DNA from: Verrucomicrobiota bacterium
GTDB lineage: Bacteria > Verrucomicrobiota > Verrucomicrobiia > Limisphaerales > JACRJZ01
Reading direction: 5' to 3'
Assembly: GCA_016219875.1 (NCBI GenBank)
Contig: JACRJZ010000091.1
Location: forward strand, 62,001-126,000
Length of the DNA stretch: 64,000 nt
The position numbers and the translations under genes are program-made. The notes under the pieces were generated by a model. The model did no database searches, was not told the origin of the DNA, and was given only the letters and a program-made list of their open reading frames with translations. Positions 16,660 through 25,605 of the stretch are shown one piece after another (the stretch's first letter is position 1; each line of letters begins with the position of its first letter).

Positions 16660-16992
16660 GGGGTTTTCTTTCGTGGGCAGAGGGCTGAACTCGATCGTGG
16701 CGGCGTCGGCGTCGGAGATGGATCCTCGTGTGACCTCGCTCGCGGGAAAGCGAAGCGGGCCAGCGAGACGCGGACGCAAATTGGCGAAGCCGTCGTCATA
16801 CGGGCCAAGCTTCTACCAAAGCCGACGTGAGAATCCTAATCGAAATTCCCCGGAGGGCCATTGTGATCGTCAATGTCTGAAGCTTCCGGCCAAACTGTTG
16901 CCGTTGCTTTACACGGGCACGCAGAATTCTCTTGGCACGCTGCCGCGGTTGAAGGACTTTCGCCGCGCCTTTTGAATCTGTCTGCAAACACC
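16660..16992. promoter_or_regulatory. Divergent intergenic region
   Basis: This 333-bp gap lies between the lipoprotein operon (minus) and the rlmI-like gene (plus) and must hold both promoters. I see no repeat family, RNA gene or clear promoter boxes. An open frame upstream of 16993 on the plus strand lacks a good start and is not taken as an N-terminal extension. Confidence 0.4.
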
Positions 16993-18198
16993 ATGAGCAC
17001 ACTCGTGACGGTTTATCTCAAACCCGGCGAAGCCGACCGCGTCGTGGCGGGCCATCCCTGGATCTACCACGGCTCCATTCTCCGAACGACCGCGCCGGTG
17101 CCCGACGGGGATTTGGTGCAGGTGAAGGACCATCGCCAGCGTTTCCTCGGCGTCGGATTCTACAACTCCCAATCCAAGATCAACGTCCGCATCCTCGCGC
17201 CGGAACGGGTGGAACTGGGGCAGCCCTTCTTCGAGCAGCGCATCCGAACCGCGCTGGCCGTGCGGCAGAAGCACCTGCCCCACGCCACATCGTTCCGGGT
17301 CGTGAACGCCGAAAGCGATTTCTTGAGCGGCCTGATCGTGGACAAGTATGAAGACGTGCTCGTGCTCCAGACTTCGTCGCTCGGCATGGACCGGCGAAAG
17401 GAAGACATCGTGGCCGTGCTACAGAAACTCTTTTCACCCCGCGCCATCGTGGAGCGGAATGAGATGGCCTCGCGCAAGTTCGAAGGGCTGCCTGATGCTA
17501 ACGGCGTGCTCGTCGGGACGCTCGAAGGGCCGGTCACGATTAAGCTGAACGGACTCGCGTTCGAGGTGGACTTGCGGGCTGGGCACAAGACCGGCCTCTA
17601 CCTCGACCAGCAGACGAATTACCAGCGGGTCGCCGACATGATCCGGCCGGGGGACAACGTGCTGGATTGTTTCAGCTTTCTCGGCGGATTCGCGCTCCAC
17701 GCCGCCCGCGCGGGTGCGGCCCACGTCCACTCGTTGGACCAAAGCGCCGACGCCGTCGCTGCCGCCGAGCGCAATGCCGTCGCCAACGGCTTGGCGGAGA
17801 AATGCTCCTTCGAGACGACCAACGTGTTCGACTGGCTCAAGGCCCGCACCCTCACCACGCCTGGGGAGCGGGTGATCCCGCCGTTTGACTGCATCATTCT
17901 CGATCCGCCGTCCTTCACGCGGAACCGCGCTGCCGTGCCGGACGCGTTGCGCGGCTACAAGGAAATCCACCTCCGCGCGCTGCGCCTGCTCAAACCGGGC
18001 GGCACCCTGGTGACGTTCTGCTGCTCACACCACATCGACGCCGTGACGTTCACCGACGCCATCCTCTCGGCCGCCTACGACGCCCGACGCATCCTCCGAC
18101 GCACCGCCACCTTCAGCCAGTCCGCCGATCATCCCATCATCCCCATGATCCCGGAGACGGAGTACCTCAAAGGGTTCGCGTTTGAATTGGTGAGGTAG
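16993..18198 (+). CDS. rlmI: Class I SAM-dependent rRNA methyltransferase, RlmI-like
   Basis: 401 residues. An N-terminal PUA domain (residues about 3-75, LKPGEADRVVAGHPWIYHGS) is followed by an EEHEE-type middle domain and a Rossmann methyltransferase domain. Key motifs are GHKTGLYLDQ (about 197-206), VLDCFSFLGGFALHAA (about 223-238, SAM binding) and the catalytic-type DPPSF at 304-308. This is the layout of RlmI (23S rRNA m5C1962 methyltransferase) and RlmK relatives. The target base is assumed from the family. Confidence 0.9.
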   Translation: MSTLVTVYLKPGEADRVVAGHPWIYHGSILRTTAPVPDGDLVQVKDHRQRFLGVGFYNSQSKINVRILAPERVELGQPFFEQRIRTALAVRQKHLPHATSFRVVNAESDFLSGLIVDKYEDVLVLQTSSLGMDRRKEDIVAVLQKLFSPRAIVERNEMASRKFEGLPDANGVLVGTLEGPVTIKLNGLAFEVDLRAGHKTGLYLDQQTNYQRVADMIRPGDNVLDCFSFLGGFALHAARAGAAHVHSLDQSADAVAAAERNAVANGLAEKCSFETTNVFDWLKARTLTTPGERVIPPFDCIILDPPSFTRNRAAVPDALRGYKEIHLRALRLLKPGGTLVTFCCSHHIDAVTFTDAILSAAYDARRILRRTATFSQSADHPIIPMIPETEYLKGFAFELVR

Positions 18199-18211
18199 GG
18201 GAGGCGATGGC

Positions 18212-18308
18212 AAAACTGTAGCCGCCGACGTGAGAAGGCTCCATTCAGAGGGCAGACGGCAGAACGCAGAAGGAAGTTGGAGCCTCCTCACGTCGGCTGC
18301 TACAGTTT
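18212..18308. repeat. Family A inverted repeat pair with extended arms
   Basis: The core arms are extended outward by AAAACTG (left) and CAGTTTT (right), giving arms of about 31 bp around a 36-base spacer. It lies between convergent genes (rlmI-like ends 18198, serine hydrolase ends 18422) and, with its T-rich ends, could act as a bidirectional terminator. Confidence 0.85.
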
Positions 18309-18421
18309 TGCACGAAGCTCAATGGAGGGCGGCCGGCATGATATGGCGAGAGGATTCTGAAGTGACGGCGTTTCAGCCGCGGGGTTGCGCTGCAGCGGAA
18401 ACGCGTTCTTCCAACCGGCCA

Positions 18422-19408
18422 TCACTTTCCCGCGCCGTGGCCCTTCTCCAGTCCTTCAATCACCTTCCGCGCAACGGTGGGGATGATCTCGCGTTCGTTG
18501 GCGTGGTTGGTGGTGAAGATGACGAGGACGAAGCGGACGCCGTTGGGGAGTTCCACGTAGGCAGCGTCGTGGCGAGTAGTGCTGGTCCAGCCAGCCTTGG
18601 ACCAAAGCTTGGCGCTGGGTTTCAGGGCGCGACCAGTGAAGGCGGTGCCCTGGTCCGGCTCTCCCTCGTCAGGCACTTTCTTGAATGGATTTCGCTCCAT
18701 CAACTTCAGCATCTCGGCACTGCGCGGCGCGCTGATGCATCGGCCCAGGACAATATCCGAGAGCAGACGCGCGGTAGCGTCGGTGGTGAGGGCGTTGCGG
18801 TTGTCGTAGTTCTTGCCCACGAAGACGCGCTCGCGGCCGTATGGACCTTCGTTCCACGTCTTCTGGTTGGCGTTGATGTTGGTGTAGCCGATCGAGGCGA
18901 AGTAGCGATTCACGGTGTTGCGCTTGTCTGCCCACGCCGTCATCTCGGCAGACGGCAGCTCGGGGCCGCCGGTGGTGTCGGTGAGCACGTCGATCACGTA
19001 GTGCGTCGCTTCATTGCAGGAATCGACAATCATGTCGCGCATGGCCCGGCGAAGTTCGTCGGTGTCCTGCAGCTTGCCGTCCTCCAGCCAGCGATGCGCG
19101 GCGGCGAGGTAGAAGAGCTTGATGACGCTCGCCGGGTAAATGCGCGCGTCGCCGCGAAAGCTGGCTTGGGTGGGCTGGGCCTTGTCCGTCAGGTCCACCA
19201 GCGTGATGGCGAGGTGGTTCGTCTGAAGCCCCTTGCCGGCAAACTCGGTGAGCGCCGTCTGAGCGGCTTCGTTCACCAACGTCTGAAGTTGCGGGTGGAC
19301 GGGGATGACCTCGGGTTTGATGGGAGTGGCCGCTGGGTTGGCGGCGAACAGCGGCACGGTAGTCAGCCAAGTCACAAGCGCGGACAGCGCGAAGGGGCGG
19401 AGGTTCAT
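18422..19408 (-). CDS. Exported serine hydrolase, class A beta-lactamase-like
   Basis: 328 residues from the ATG at 19408, with a signal peptide to about residue 23. Penicillin-recognition motifs are present: SVIK (SxxK, Ser94-Lys97), SCN (SxN type, 130-132) and KAG (KTG equivalent, near residue 277). This fits the beta-lactamase2 family (PF13354). Class A enzymes have SDN and KTG with a Glu on the omega loop; the SCN/KAG variants and the absence of a clear ExxxN motif make a true beta-lactamase uncertain, and a D,D-peptidase-like or other role is possible. Confidence 0.82.
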   Translation of the reverse strand: MNLRPFALSALVTWLTTVPLFAANPAATPIKPEVIPVHPQLQTLVNEAAQTALTEFAGKGLQTNHLAITLVDLTDKAQPTQASFRGDARIYPASVIKLFYLAAAHRWLEDGKLQDTDELRRAMRDMIVDSCNEATHYVIDVLTDTTGGPELPSAEMTAWADKRNTVNRYFASIGYTNINANQKTWNEGPYGRERVFVGKNYDNRNALTTDATARLLSDIVLGRCISAPRSAEMLKLMERNPFKKVPDEGEPDQGTAFTGRALKPSAKLWSKAGWTSTTRHDAAYVELPNGVRFVLVIFTTNHANEREIIPTVARKVIEGLEKGHGAGK

Positions 19409-19434
19409 AGGGGATCTTTCAACTTTTTCAACCT

Positions 19435-19504
19435 GGTGGGGCGAGCGTACTCGCGAGCCGACAGCCGCATGTTTTCCCCGGCTCGCGAGTACGCTCGCCC
19501 CACC
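19435..19504. repeat. Family D inverted repeat
   Basis: Perfect 25-bp arms (19435-19459 and 19480-19504) around a 20-base loop; second copy at 6947-7019. It sits between the rsmD stop and the serine hydrolase start, both minus strand. Confidence 0.9.
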
Positions 19505-19527
19505 GGGCTTTGAAGGAGACTCCAGGT

Positions 19528-20106
19528 TCATTCAGGTTTGGCAAAGAACCGCATCATCGAGTCGCCGTGGCGCATGGATTTCCGTTCCTCCCAGCCGGGC
19601 GGAATGGTCAGCGTGTCGCGCTTGGTGTGACCGACAATGAAGAGGCCGTTCGGGGCCAGCAGGTGCGGCAGGTTGGCATCGTCCAAGAGCCGCTGCGCGA
19701 AGGACTCCGAACGTCGCCCGACGTTCTTCTCGCCGTAAGGCGGGTCGGCCAGGATCAGATCAAACCGCGCGCCCGCCGCCACCAGTTGCGGCATGGCCGT
19801 GAACACGTCCTGCACGCGCACCTGAAAGAGTTCTGCCGGCAGACGCGTGGCGGTGAAGTTCTCCTCGATGAAGCGGGCGTGCTTACGGGAGAGTTCGACA
19901 CAGAGCGCGCTGGCCGCGCCGCGGCTCAAGCATTCGAGACTCAGCGCGCCGGTGCCGCCAAATAATTCCAGCACCCGCGCGCCGATGACGCGCGCACCCA
20001 GGCTGTTGAAGAGCGCCTGTCGCACGAGGTCCGGCGTGGGCCGCACGTCGAAGCCTTTGGGCGCTTTCAAGATCAAACCACCGACCGTTCCACCGATGAT
20101 GCGCAT
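19528..20106 (-). CDS. rsmD: 16S rRNA (guanine966-N2)-methyltransferase
   Basis: 192 residues, normal for RsmD. It begins MRIIGGTVGG, has VRPTPDLVRQALFNSLG (the family signature), the SAM-binding segment VLELFGGTGALSLECLSRG and the catalytic DPPYG near residue 122. It methylates N2 of G966 of 16S rRNA. The gene lies 75 bases after the gap terminator and so is probably transcribed separately. Confidence 0.94.
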   Translation of the reverse strand: MRIIGGTVGGLILKAPKGFDVRPTPDLVRQALFNSLGARVIGARVLELFGGTGALSLECLSRGAASALCVELSRKHARFIEENFTATRLPAELFQVRVQDVFTAMPQLVAAGARFDLILADPPYGEKNVGRRSESFAQRLLDDANLPHLLAPNGLFIVGHTKRDTLTIPPGWEERKSMRHGDSMMRFFAKPE

Positions 20107-20141
20107 GGGCCGAGTATCCAGACTGTCCGGCGGAAAGCAGA

Positions 20142-20179
20142 AAGAAAAAAAACGGCGGCCCGTTGCCGGACCGCCGTTT
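20142..20179 (-). terminator. Rho-independent terminator after gap
   Basis: On the minus strand AAACGGCGG...CCGCCGTTT forms a GC-rich stem (AAACGGCGGTCCG / CGGGCCGCCGTTT with loop GCAA) followed by a run of eight Ts. It begins about 25 bases downstream of the gap stop codon. Confidence 0.92.
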
Positions 20180-20203
20180 CAAAAGAGTGTGACTGCGGAG
20201 GGA

Positions 20204-21268
20204 TTACAGCCCCTTCGCGATCATGAACTTGACCAAGTCGCCCACGCGGCAGCTATAGCCCCATTCGTTGTCGTACCAACTGATGAGCTTGAAGAACCGC
20301 TTGCTCAGGCCGATGCCGGAACCTTTGTCGAAGATCGACGAGGAGCGGCAGTGGATGAAGTCGCTGCTGACGACTTCGTCTTCGGTGTACTCCAGGAAGC
20401 CCTTGAGGTAGGTCTCGCTGGCCTTTTTCATGGCGGCGGAGATTTCCTCGTAGCTGGTTTCCTTGACCGTGCGGACGGTCAGGTCCACGCAGGATACGGT
20501 CGGCGTCGGCACACGGAAGGCCATGCCGGTGAGCTTGCCTTTGACTTCGGGGCAGACGAGGCCCACGGCCTTGGCGGCGCCGGTGGTCGAGGGGATGATG
20601 TTCAACGCGGCGGTGCGGCCACCCTTCCAGTCCTTCTTGCTCGGACCATCGACGGTCTTCTGCGTGGCGGTGTAGGAGTGGACGGTGGTCATCAGACCTT
20701 CCTCGATGCCGAAGCCTTCCTTGAGCAGCACGTGGACCAGCGGCGCGAGGCAGTTGGTGGTGCAGGAGGCGTTGGAAATGATGTTGTGCTTGGCCGGGTC
20801 GTACTTGTCGTTGTTCACGCCCATGACCACGGTGATGTCCTCGTTCTTGGCCGGGGCGGAGATGATGACTTTCTTGGCGCCGGCGACGATGTGGCCGTAG
20901 CTGGACTTGGGATTGTCCTTGGCGGCGTCCGTGAACAGGCCGGTCGATTCGATGACGAGATCGACGCCCAGCGCTTTCCAGGGCAGTTCCGCCGGAGTCT
21001 TGGCACTGACGACCTTGATCTCCCTGCCGTTGACGACGAGCACATCGTCCTCCGCTTTGTCGGCCGCGGACTTCTTGGAGCCGACGGTGCCGTTGAAGCG
21101 ACCCTGGATGGAGTCGTACTTGAGCAGGTAGGCGAGGTTGTCCGCGGGGACAATATCGCCGACGGCGACGACTTCGATTTCCTTGCCGATCAAGCCCTGT
21201 TCGACGAGGGCACGGAAGACCAGACGGCCGATGCGGCCGAATCCATTAATTGCGACTTTGACTGCCAT
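20204..21268 (-). CDS. gap: Glyceraldehyde-3-phosphate dehydrogenase, type I
   Basis: 354 residues. It has the NAD-binding start KVAINGFGRIGRLVFRAL, the active-site motif SNASCTTNC with catalytic Cys169, and a C-terminal SWYDNEWGYSCRVGDL segment. It oxidises and phosphorylates glyceraldehyde 3-phosphate in glycolysis. Slightly longer than the usual 330-340 residues because of an insert near residues 60-80 (VGSKKSAADKAEDDV). Single gene with its own terminator. Confidence 0.97.
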   Translation of the reverse strand: MAVKVAINGFGRIGRLVFRALVEQGLIGKEIEVVAVGDIVPADNLAYLLKYDSIQGRFNGTVGSKKSAADKAEDDVLVVNGREIKVVSAKTPAELPWKALGVDLVIESTGLFTDAAKDNPKSSYGHIVAGAKKVIISAPAKNEDITVVMGVNNDKYDPAKHNIISNASCTTNCLAPLVHVLLKEGFGIEEGLMTTVHSYTATQKTVDGPSKKDWKGGRTAALNIIPSTTGAAKAVGLVCPEVKGKLTGMAFRVPTPTVSCVDLTVRTVKETSYEEISAAMKKASETYLKGFLEYTEDEVVSSDFIHCRSSSIFDKGSGIGLSKRFFKLISWYDNEWGYSCRVGDLVKFMIAKGL

Positions 21269-21608
21269 AGTTCGTTTCGTTCAGTTGTTCAATTTCAACC
21301 AAGTTAAGCCGCGGATGTTACTGGCGAGGCCCCGGAGGTCAACGGGGAATTCCACGCTCCGCGTCAGTTTCATGCCCGTTTATGCAGCGGATTCGCGCCG
21401 CTCGCCCGGCGTTTTGCTGGGAGCGTGACCGGAATCCCATTCCTCCCGTCGCAGCGCCGTCCAGAGGCTCCGATGCCTTGCCCCGGACCTCTGACCTCTG
21501 GATGGAGCCTCCTCACGTCGGCTGCTACGGTTGGGCGGTTGGGCGGCCCGCCTGGAACGCGCTTGCTCCCGTCGCCGCGGCGGTCCAGATTCCGCCCACG
21601 TCGCTCCG
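21269..21608. other. Non-coding divergent region with a family A arm
   Basis: A 340-bp gap between divergent gap and the YkgJ-like gene. It holds a CTGACCTCTGGATGGAGCCT stretch leading into a family A single arm (21504-21528). No gene or clear promoter was identified. Confidence 0.5.
21504..21528 (+). repeat. Family A repeat, single arm
   Basis: Right-hand arm (GGAGCCTCCTCACGTCGGCT plus GCTAC) preceded by the GACCTCTGACCTCTGG spacer, as in the copy at 12204-12228; the left arm is missing. Confidence 0.85.
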
Positions 21609-22115
21609 ATGGCTGCCACCGCTGAAATCATCGACCAACTCTGCCTCGCCTGCGGCATCTGCTGCAACGGCGTGCTCTTCGCGGATGTGGAACTGCAGCC
21701 GGGCGATGACGCCGATAAATTGCATGGACTGGGCCTTTCCGTGCGGGCGGCCAAGTTTCCGCAACCCTGCGCGGCCCTCGGCGCGGGCTGCCGTTGCCGG
21801 TTTTACGCTGACCGGCCCGCGCGCTGCCGCCAGTTCGAGTGCGCCTTGTTCAAGAAAGCAGCGGCAGGCGAAGTCACCGTGCCCGCCGCTCTGCGCACGA
21901 TCCGCCAAACCCTCCAGCTTGCAGCGCAGGTGGAAGATCTCTTGCGCCGCTTGGGCGACTCCGAGGAACAGCGCGCGTTGAGCCTGCGGTTCCAGCGGAT
22001 GCGGAAACGGATTCACGCGATGGAACTGGACGAAGAAACCGCCGCGTTCTTCGGCGAACTCACGCTGGCGGTCCACGAGTTGAACTTGGCCTTGCGCCGG
22101 GAGTTTTATCCCTGA
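21609..22115 (+). CDS. YkgJ-family cysteine-cluster protein
   Basis: 168 residues from the ATG at 21609. The N-terminal half has the YkgJ/UPF0153-type cysteine pattern: CLACGICC near residues 12-19, then CAAL..GCRCRFYADRPARCRQFEC. The family probably binds zinc or iron-sulfur; the role is unknown. The C-terminal half is a charged helical region. Convergent with the next gene, 23 bases apart. Confidence 0.8.
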   Translation: MAATAEIIDQLCLACGICCNGVLFADVELQPGDDADKLHGLGLSVRAAKFPQPCAALGAGCRCRFYADRPARCRQFECALFKKAAAGEVTVPAALRTIRQTLQLAAQVEDLLRRLGDSEEQRALSLRFQRMRKRIHAMELDEETAAFFGELTLAVHELNLALRREFYP

Positions 22116-22138
22116 ATTCGGAGCCGCGATCCGGGCGC

Positions 22139-24208
22139 CTACTGCTGGATCGCCCGGTCCACTTCGTCCACTGCAGCCTTGAGCACGGCCACCATGATCA
22201 CCAGATGGGTTGGGTCCGGGCGTGCGGCTTTCGGGAGAGCTTCCACAGCTTCCAACATCTCGGCGGCGACCAGTTGCGTGAGAGCCGGCTGGCGCCCACC
22301 GGTAACGAACCGCATGAAGACCTCCATGCCGCGTGTGATGGCGACATCTCGCAGCCCCATGACTTCCGTCCTCACCCCGTCCTCCAGCCGGCAATAGTCA
22401 ATCTCTGGAAAAGGAGTGTTGGCGGACACCAGGGCGAACGCGGCCCTCACCACGAAGAAACTCACCAGCCCGAACGCTTTGTCATCCAACAAACCCTCCG
22501 TGATCTCATAGAGGTCGTCGATCAGCGTGCAGCCACTGGCTACCATTTCGGTCATGGCGGCTTCCCCAGAGGGGAACCTCTCCACTGCTTCGTCCAAACG
22601 CGCTCCCGCCTGTTCCAACGTGAGCGCCGCGGACAAAGGCGCTGCCTTGACCGGCCGGCTTGTCCTCCGGGGAACAACCTCCTCCTCGTCCGCCTGCAAG
22701 TCCTGCGGCGCCCGCGGTGGCGGCGGCTCCACATCGATCTCGTTCAAACCCAGCTCGCGCAGAAGCCAGTTGATGTCGTCCGTGCGCCCGGTGCGCAGGT
22801 TTTCCTCATCGTGGGCGCGGACGCGGGCCTTCATCAGCCGGATCAACTTGGGGCGGAGCGCGGGATCCTTGGCGGCGTCGCGCGGGGTCTTGTCCTCCAG
22901 GGCGGGAACAGGCATATCGGCAAACGCGCGCAGTTGGGCCGCGGCCAAGTCGGCTTCGAACTCGGCTTGCGACTGGCCGGGCTGCGGGGCTTCCAGCCGC
23001 GAGGACAGGAAACGCACCGGCCCGGCCTCCTCGACCAACCGCGGCACCACGAGTGGCGAGTCGGCGGCGGCGGTGCGTGATTTGAGTTGCGACGCCAGAT
23101 CGTCGCGTCGTTCCCCGGCGAACTTGACCCGGGCGCCGAGCGCGGCTTCGAATCGCTCCCGGAACCTCGCCAGCCGGGCCTTGCCCATCGCTTCGAGGCG
23201 CCAGAGGGACTGGCCGAGCAGCACGCTGCCGAGCACGGCCTTCGAACCTTCGGGCAGCCCCAGCACGGGATCGCTGTCGTCTTCGAGCCAGACGCGATGT
23301 TCGGAGAAGCCTTCCGCCAGCTCGTCCGAGGCCAGGTCTTCCTCCTCCACGTCCGGCAGCCCGTCCAGCACGTTCCGGCATTCGGCGTAGGGCGCCCGCA
23401 ATTCGTAGAGCGCCTTCCCGTATTCGGCGTCCATGTTCTCGAACATCTTCCGCCGGCGCGCCTCGCCCGTGGCGGCCAGCGCGTCGTCGAACCGCACCAT
23501 GTTCTCGGCCAGCCACAGCCGCATCTCCGGGATGGTCGTAGGTCCGCCCAGATGCCGGACGATTTCGGTCACGACCTCCACCGGCTCGAACTGCCCCATT
23601 TCCGGCGTGAAGACCGCCACGCCAGCCATCCGCCAAAAATGTGGCAGCCGATAAAGCCACGTCACCAGCGGCGCGAAGCGGACCGCCATCGCCGCCAAGG
23701 AGCGGTCGTGGACCATGAACAGTCGCGGCTCGACCTCGAACAAATCCACCACTTCCGTGCGCTCACGGTCCAGCACGCGGCGGACCTCCAGGAAGGCGAT
23801 GTGGGTTTGCATCTTCGCCCGCAGCAGGACGCGCTGGTCGTTCTTCAGGCCAGGAAAGCCGTCGCGTTCCCAGCGTTGGGCACAGGTCACGCCGGCGTCG
23901 TCCCGCTTGAAGAAAACCTGCCACGCCACGAAGGCGTGCAAGTGCAGCGGTGAATCCTTGCTCAAGGCCTGCTGCACGGTTCGCTCAACGACTCCGCGGT
24001 CTTTGGCCTCGTCCAACATCCGCCCCATCGTCTTGCTATCAACTTCGCTCTCGACCTCCAGCAGCGTGCTGTAGTTGGCCGGAGCGAACGGATTGAACGG
24101 GCAGTCCGCCGGGCAGGAGTAGCGGCTGTTGCGGTTCTCCCCGCACTCCGCCGAGGTGATCTCGCGTCCCACCGCCGGGCACATTCGTCGCTTGCCTGCT
24201 TTGCTCAT
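22139..24208 (-). CDS. Large protein with N-terminal cysteine cluster, unknown function
   Basis: 689 residues. It begins with MCPAVGREITSAECGENRNS followed by further Cys (YSCPADCPFNPF), a likely metal site. The middle is helical and acidic; near residues 470-520 there is a segment (LEDKTPRDAAKDPALRPKLI) resembling the short TPRxAAxxP motif of SEC-C-associated proteins. A Pro-rich linker (EPPPPRAP) precedes a helical C-terminal domain. No enzyme motif is visible. It may be the first gene of a short run with the msrC-like gene 50 bases on, but co-transcription is not certain. Function unknown. Confidence 0.72.
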   Translation of the reverse strand: MSKAGKRRMCPAVGREITSAECGENRNSRYSCPADCPFNPFAPANYSTLLEVESEVDSKTMGRMLDEAKDRGVVERTVQQALSKDSPLHLHAFVAWQVFFKRDDAGVTCAQRWERDGFPGLKNDQRVLLRAKMQTHIAFLEVRRVLDRERTEVVDLFEVEPRLFMVHDRSLAAMAVRFAPLVTWLYRLPHFWRMAGVAVFTPEMGQFEPVEVVTEIVRHLGGPTTIPEMRLWLAENMVRFDDALAATGEARRRKMFENMDAEYGKALYELRAPYAECRNVLDGLPDVEEEDLASDELAEGFSEHRVWLEDDSDPVLGLPEGSKAVLGSVLLGQSLWRLEAMGKARLARFRERFEAALGARVKFAGERRDDLASQLKSRTAAADSPLVVPRLVEEAGPVRFLSSRLEAPQPGQSQAEFEADLAAAQLRAFADMPVPALEDKTPRDAAKDPALRPKLIRLMKARVRAHDEENLRTGRTDDINWLLRELGLNEIDVEPPPPRAPQDLQADEEEVVPRRTSRPVKAAPLSAALTLEQAGARLDEAVERFPSGEAAMTEMVASGCTLIDDLYEITEGLLDDKAFGLVSFFVVRAAFALVSANTPFPEIDYCRLEDGVRTEVMGLRDVAITRGMEVFMRFVTGGRQPALTQLVAAEMLEAVEALPKAARPDPTHLVIMVAVLKAAVDEVDRAIQQ

Positions 24209-24259
24209 AAACAGAGAGGAAGACTGTCGCCCGCGCCGCTGGAATCCAGACGAAACTGT

Positions 24260-24730
24260 TCACCGCGAAAGAAATCGCGGCGTGAGCCACTGGCAGACGG
24301 TTTCTAAGCAGCGCGCGTCGGTGTCGTCAAACGCCTCCAGCGTGTCCGAGTCCACGTCGAGCACGGCGTGGACGCGGCCCGCGGCGTCCAGCACGGGCAC
24401 GACGATCTCCGAACGCGTCGAGCCGGAACACGCGATGTGATACAGGAGCTGCGTCACGTCGGGCACGAGTTGGGTCCGGGCCTCGCGGGCGCACTTGCCA
24501 CAGACACCTTTGTCGAACGGGATCGTGAGACAGCCGTGTCCGCCTTGATACGGTCCGATCTTCAGCACGCCGGGCGACACGACGCGATAGAAACCGGTCC
24601 AGTCGAAGTGATCCAACCCGTGATGCAACTCGCAGACGATCGTGGCCATGAGCGCGACCGCGTCGGTTTCGCCTTCGATGAGCGCGCGGATGCGCTGAAG
24701 AGCCAGCTCGTACTGCCGGGCTTTGTCCAT
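24260..24730 (-). CDS. msrC: Free methionine-(R)-sulfoxide reductase (GAF domain)
   Basis: 156 residues forming one GAF domain. The three cysteines of the fRMsr family are in place: Cys67 (GGHGCL), Cys77 (KGVCG) and Cys101 (HIACSG), followed by TRSEIVVPVLD and AVLDVDSDTLEAFDD. The enzyme reduces free Met-R-sulfoxide and protects against oxidative stress. An extra Cys80 (GKC) is unusual. The gene starts 6 bases after the frameshifted gene at 24737-25407 and probably shares its transcript. Confidence 0.9.
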   Translation of the reverse strand: MDKARQYELALQRIRALIEGETDAVALMATIVCELHHGLDHFDWTGFYRVVSPGVLKIGPYQGGHGCLTIPFDKGVCGKCAREARTQLVPDVTQLLYHIACSGSTRSEIVVPVLDAAGRVHAVLDVDSDTLEAFDDTDARCLETVCQWLTPRFLSR

Positions 24731-24736
24731 CGGGGG

Positions 24737-25407
24737 TTACTTGAGGAACCCTTCCTTCCTGAGTTCGGATTCAATCTGCTCCAGTTGGGCCGCGAACTCC
24801 GCGCGTCCTTCGGCCTCCAGGCGCTCGAAGCGGGCGTCGTTGAAAATCTCCGCCTGCACGGGCGGCCCGTCCTCGCCGGTGGCGTCTTTCAGCGCGCCTG
24901 CGAAGGCCGCCGTCATGCGGTCGTAGGTGCCGAGTCGCTGGCGCAGCCGCTCCATGCTTCGCGTCTGCCAGTACTCGCCCTCGTCGCACACTTCCAGGTC
25001 CACGCCGAAGCTGCGCGCCAAAGATCGAGCAGGCTGATGAGTTGACGGTGACACCGCAGGAAATGATCAAGCCCGTGGCGGGCGGCGTATTGCGTCTTGC
25101 ACCAGGAGGTCAACTTCCAGCCGGACACGCCCGGATAGCGGCAAAGTCCGAACCACGCCGTCTCGCAGCCGTCGCCGGGACACACGCGCACGCTGTAGCC
25201 CTTGAGCGCCGACACCGGCTCGCCTGTCGTCGCGCCATCAGGCAACGTCCACATCTTCCAGTGTTCCGGGCCGCCCAGGCTTGGTCCTTCTACCTGGGCG
25301 CAGCCGATCTTCCGCGCGAACTGCGCGGTCCGTTCAGTCATCCGAAACACCACCGGCTCCGCCAGCCGGCGGCGGCTGGACAACGTGTAGGAAATTGTCA
25401 GGCCCAT
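24737..25407 (-). pseudogene. Frameshifted gene of unknown function
   Basis: Two adjoining frames make one protein: the N-terminal part (MGLTISYTL from 25407, through WCKTQYAARHGLDHFLRCHR and LISLLDL) and the C-terminal part (ARSFGVDLEVCDEGEYW to ELRKEGFLK). The switch is at the AAA run 25019-25021; one more A there would restore a single frame of about 223 residues. This could be a real mutation or a sequencing or assembly indel. The protein contains Cys and His residues but no motif I recognise. Confidence 0.75.
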
Positions 25408-25424
25408 GAGTTGCTTCCAGAATT

Positions 25425-25446
25425 GCTGCCGCCGACATGAGGAGAC
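25425..25446. repeat. Degenerate family A arm
   Basis: CTGCCGCCGACATGAGGAGA resembles the left arm (GTAGCCGCCGACGTGAGGAG) with several substitutions. No partner arm was found. Confidence 0.5.
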
Positions 25447-25605
25447 ACTGACTCCCATCGATCATCTGCCATTGCCTCAAGACACTTCGTCATGGGAGCT
25501 GCTCACACTGAAGCTGGAGCGCAGGATCTTGGCGAACGAGACGCTGGAACGCCCGCCCGAATTTCGTCGTGGGAACCAGTTCGTGTTCTCGTTCTGCCCT
25601 TCTGC

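Noticed and set aside
18422..19408. Annotation as a true class A beta-lactamase
   Set aside because: SxxK is present but SDN is SCN, KTG is KAG and no clear omega-loop ExxxN was found, so only a serine hydrolase of that superfamily is claimed.
24771..25070. Third open frame across the frameshifted gene
   Set aside because: It reads Arg/Gly-rich sequence unrelated to either coding half and is a shadow.
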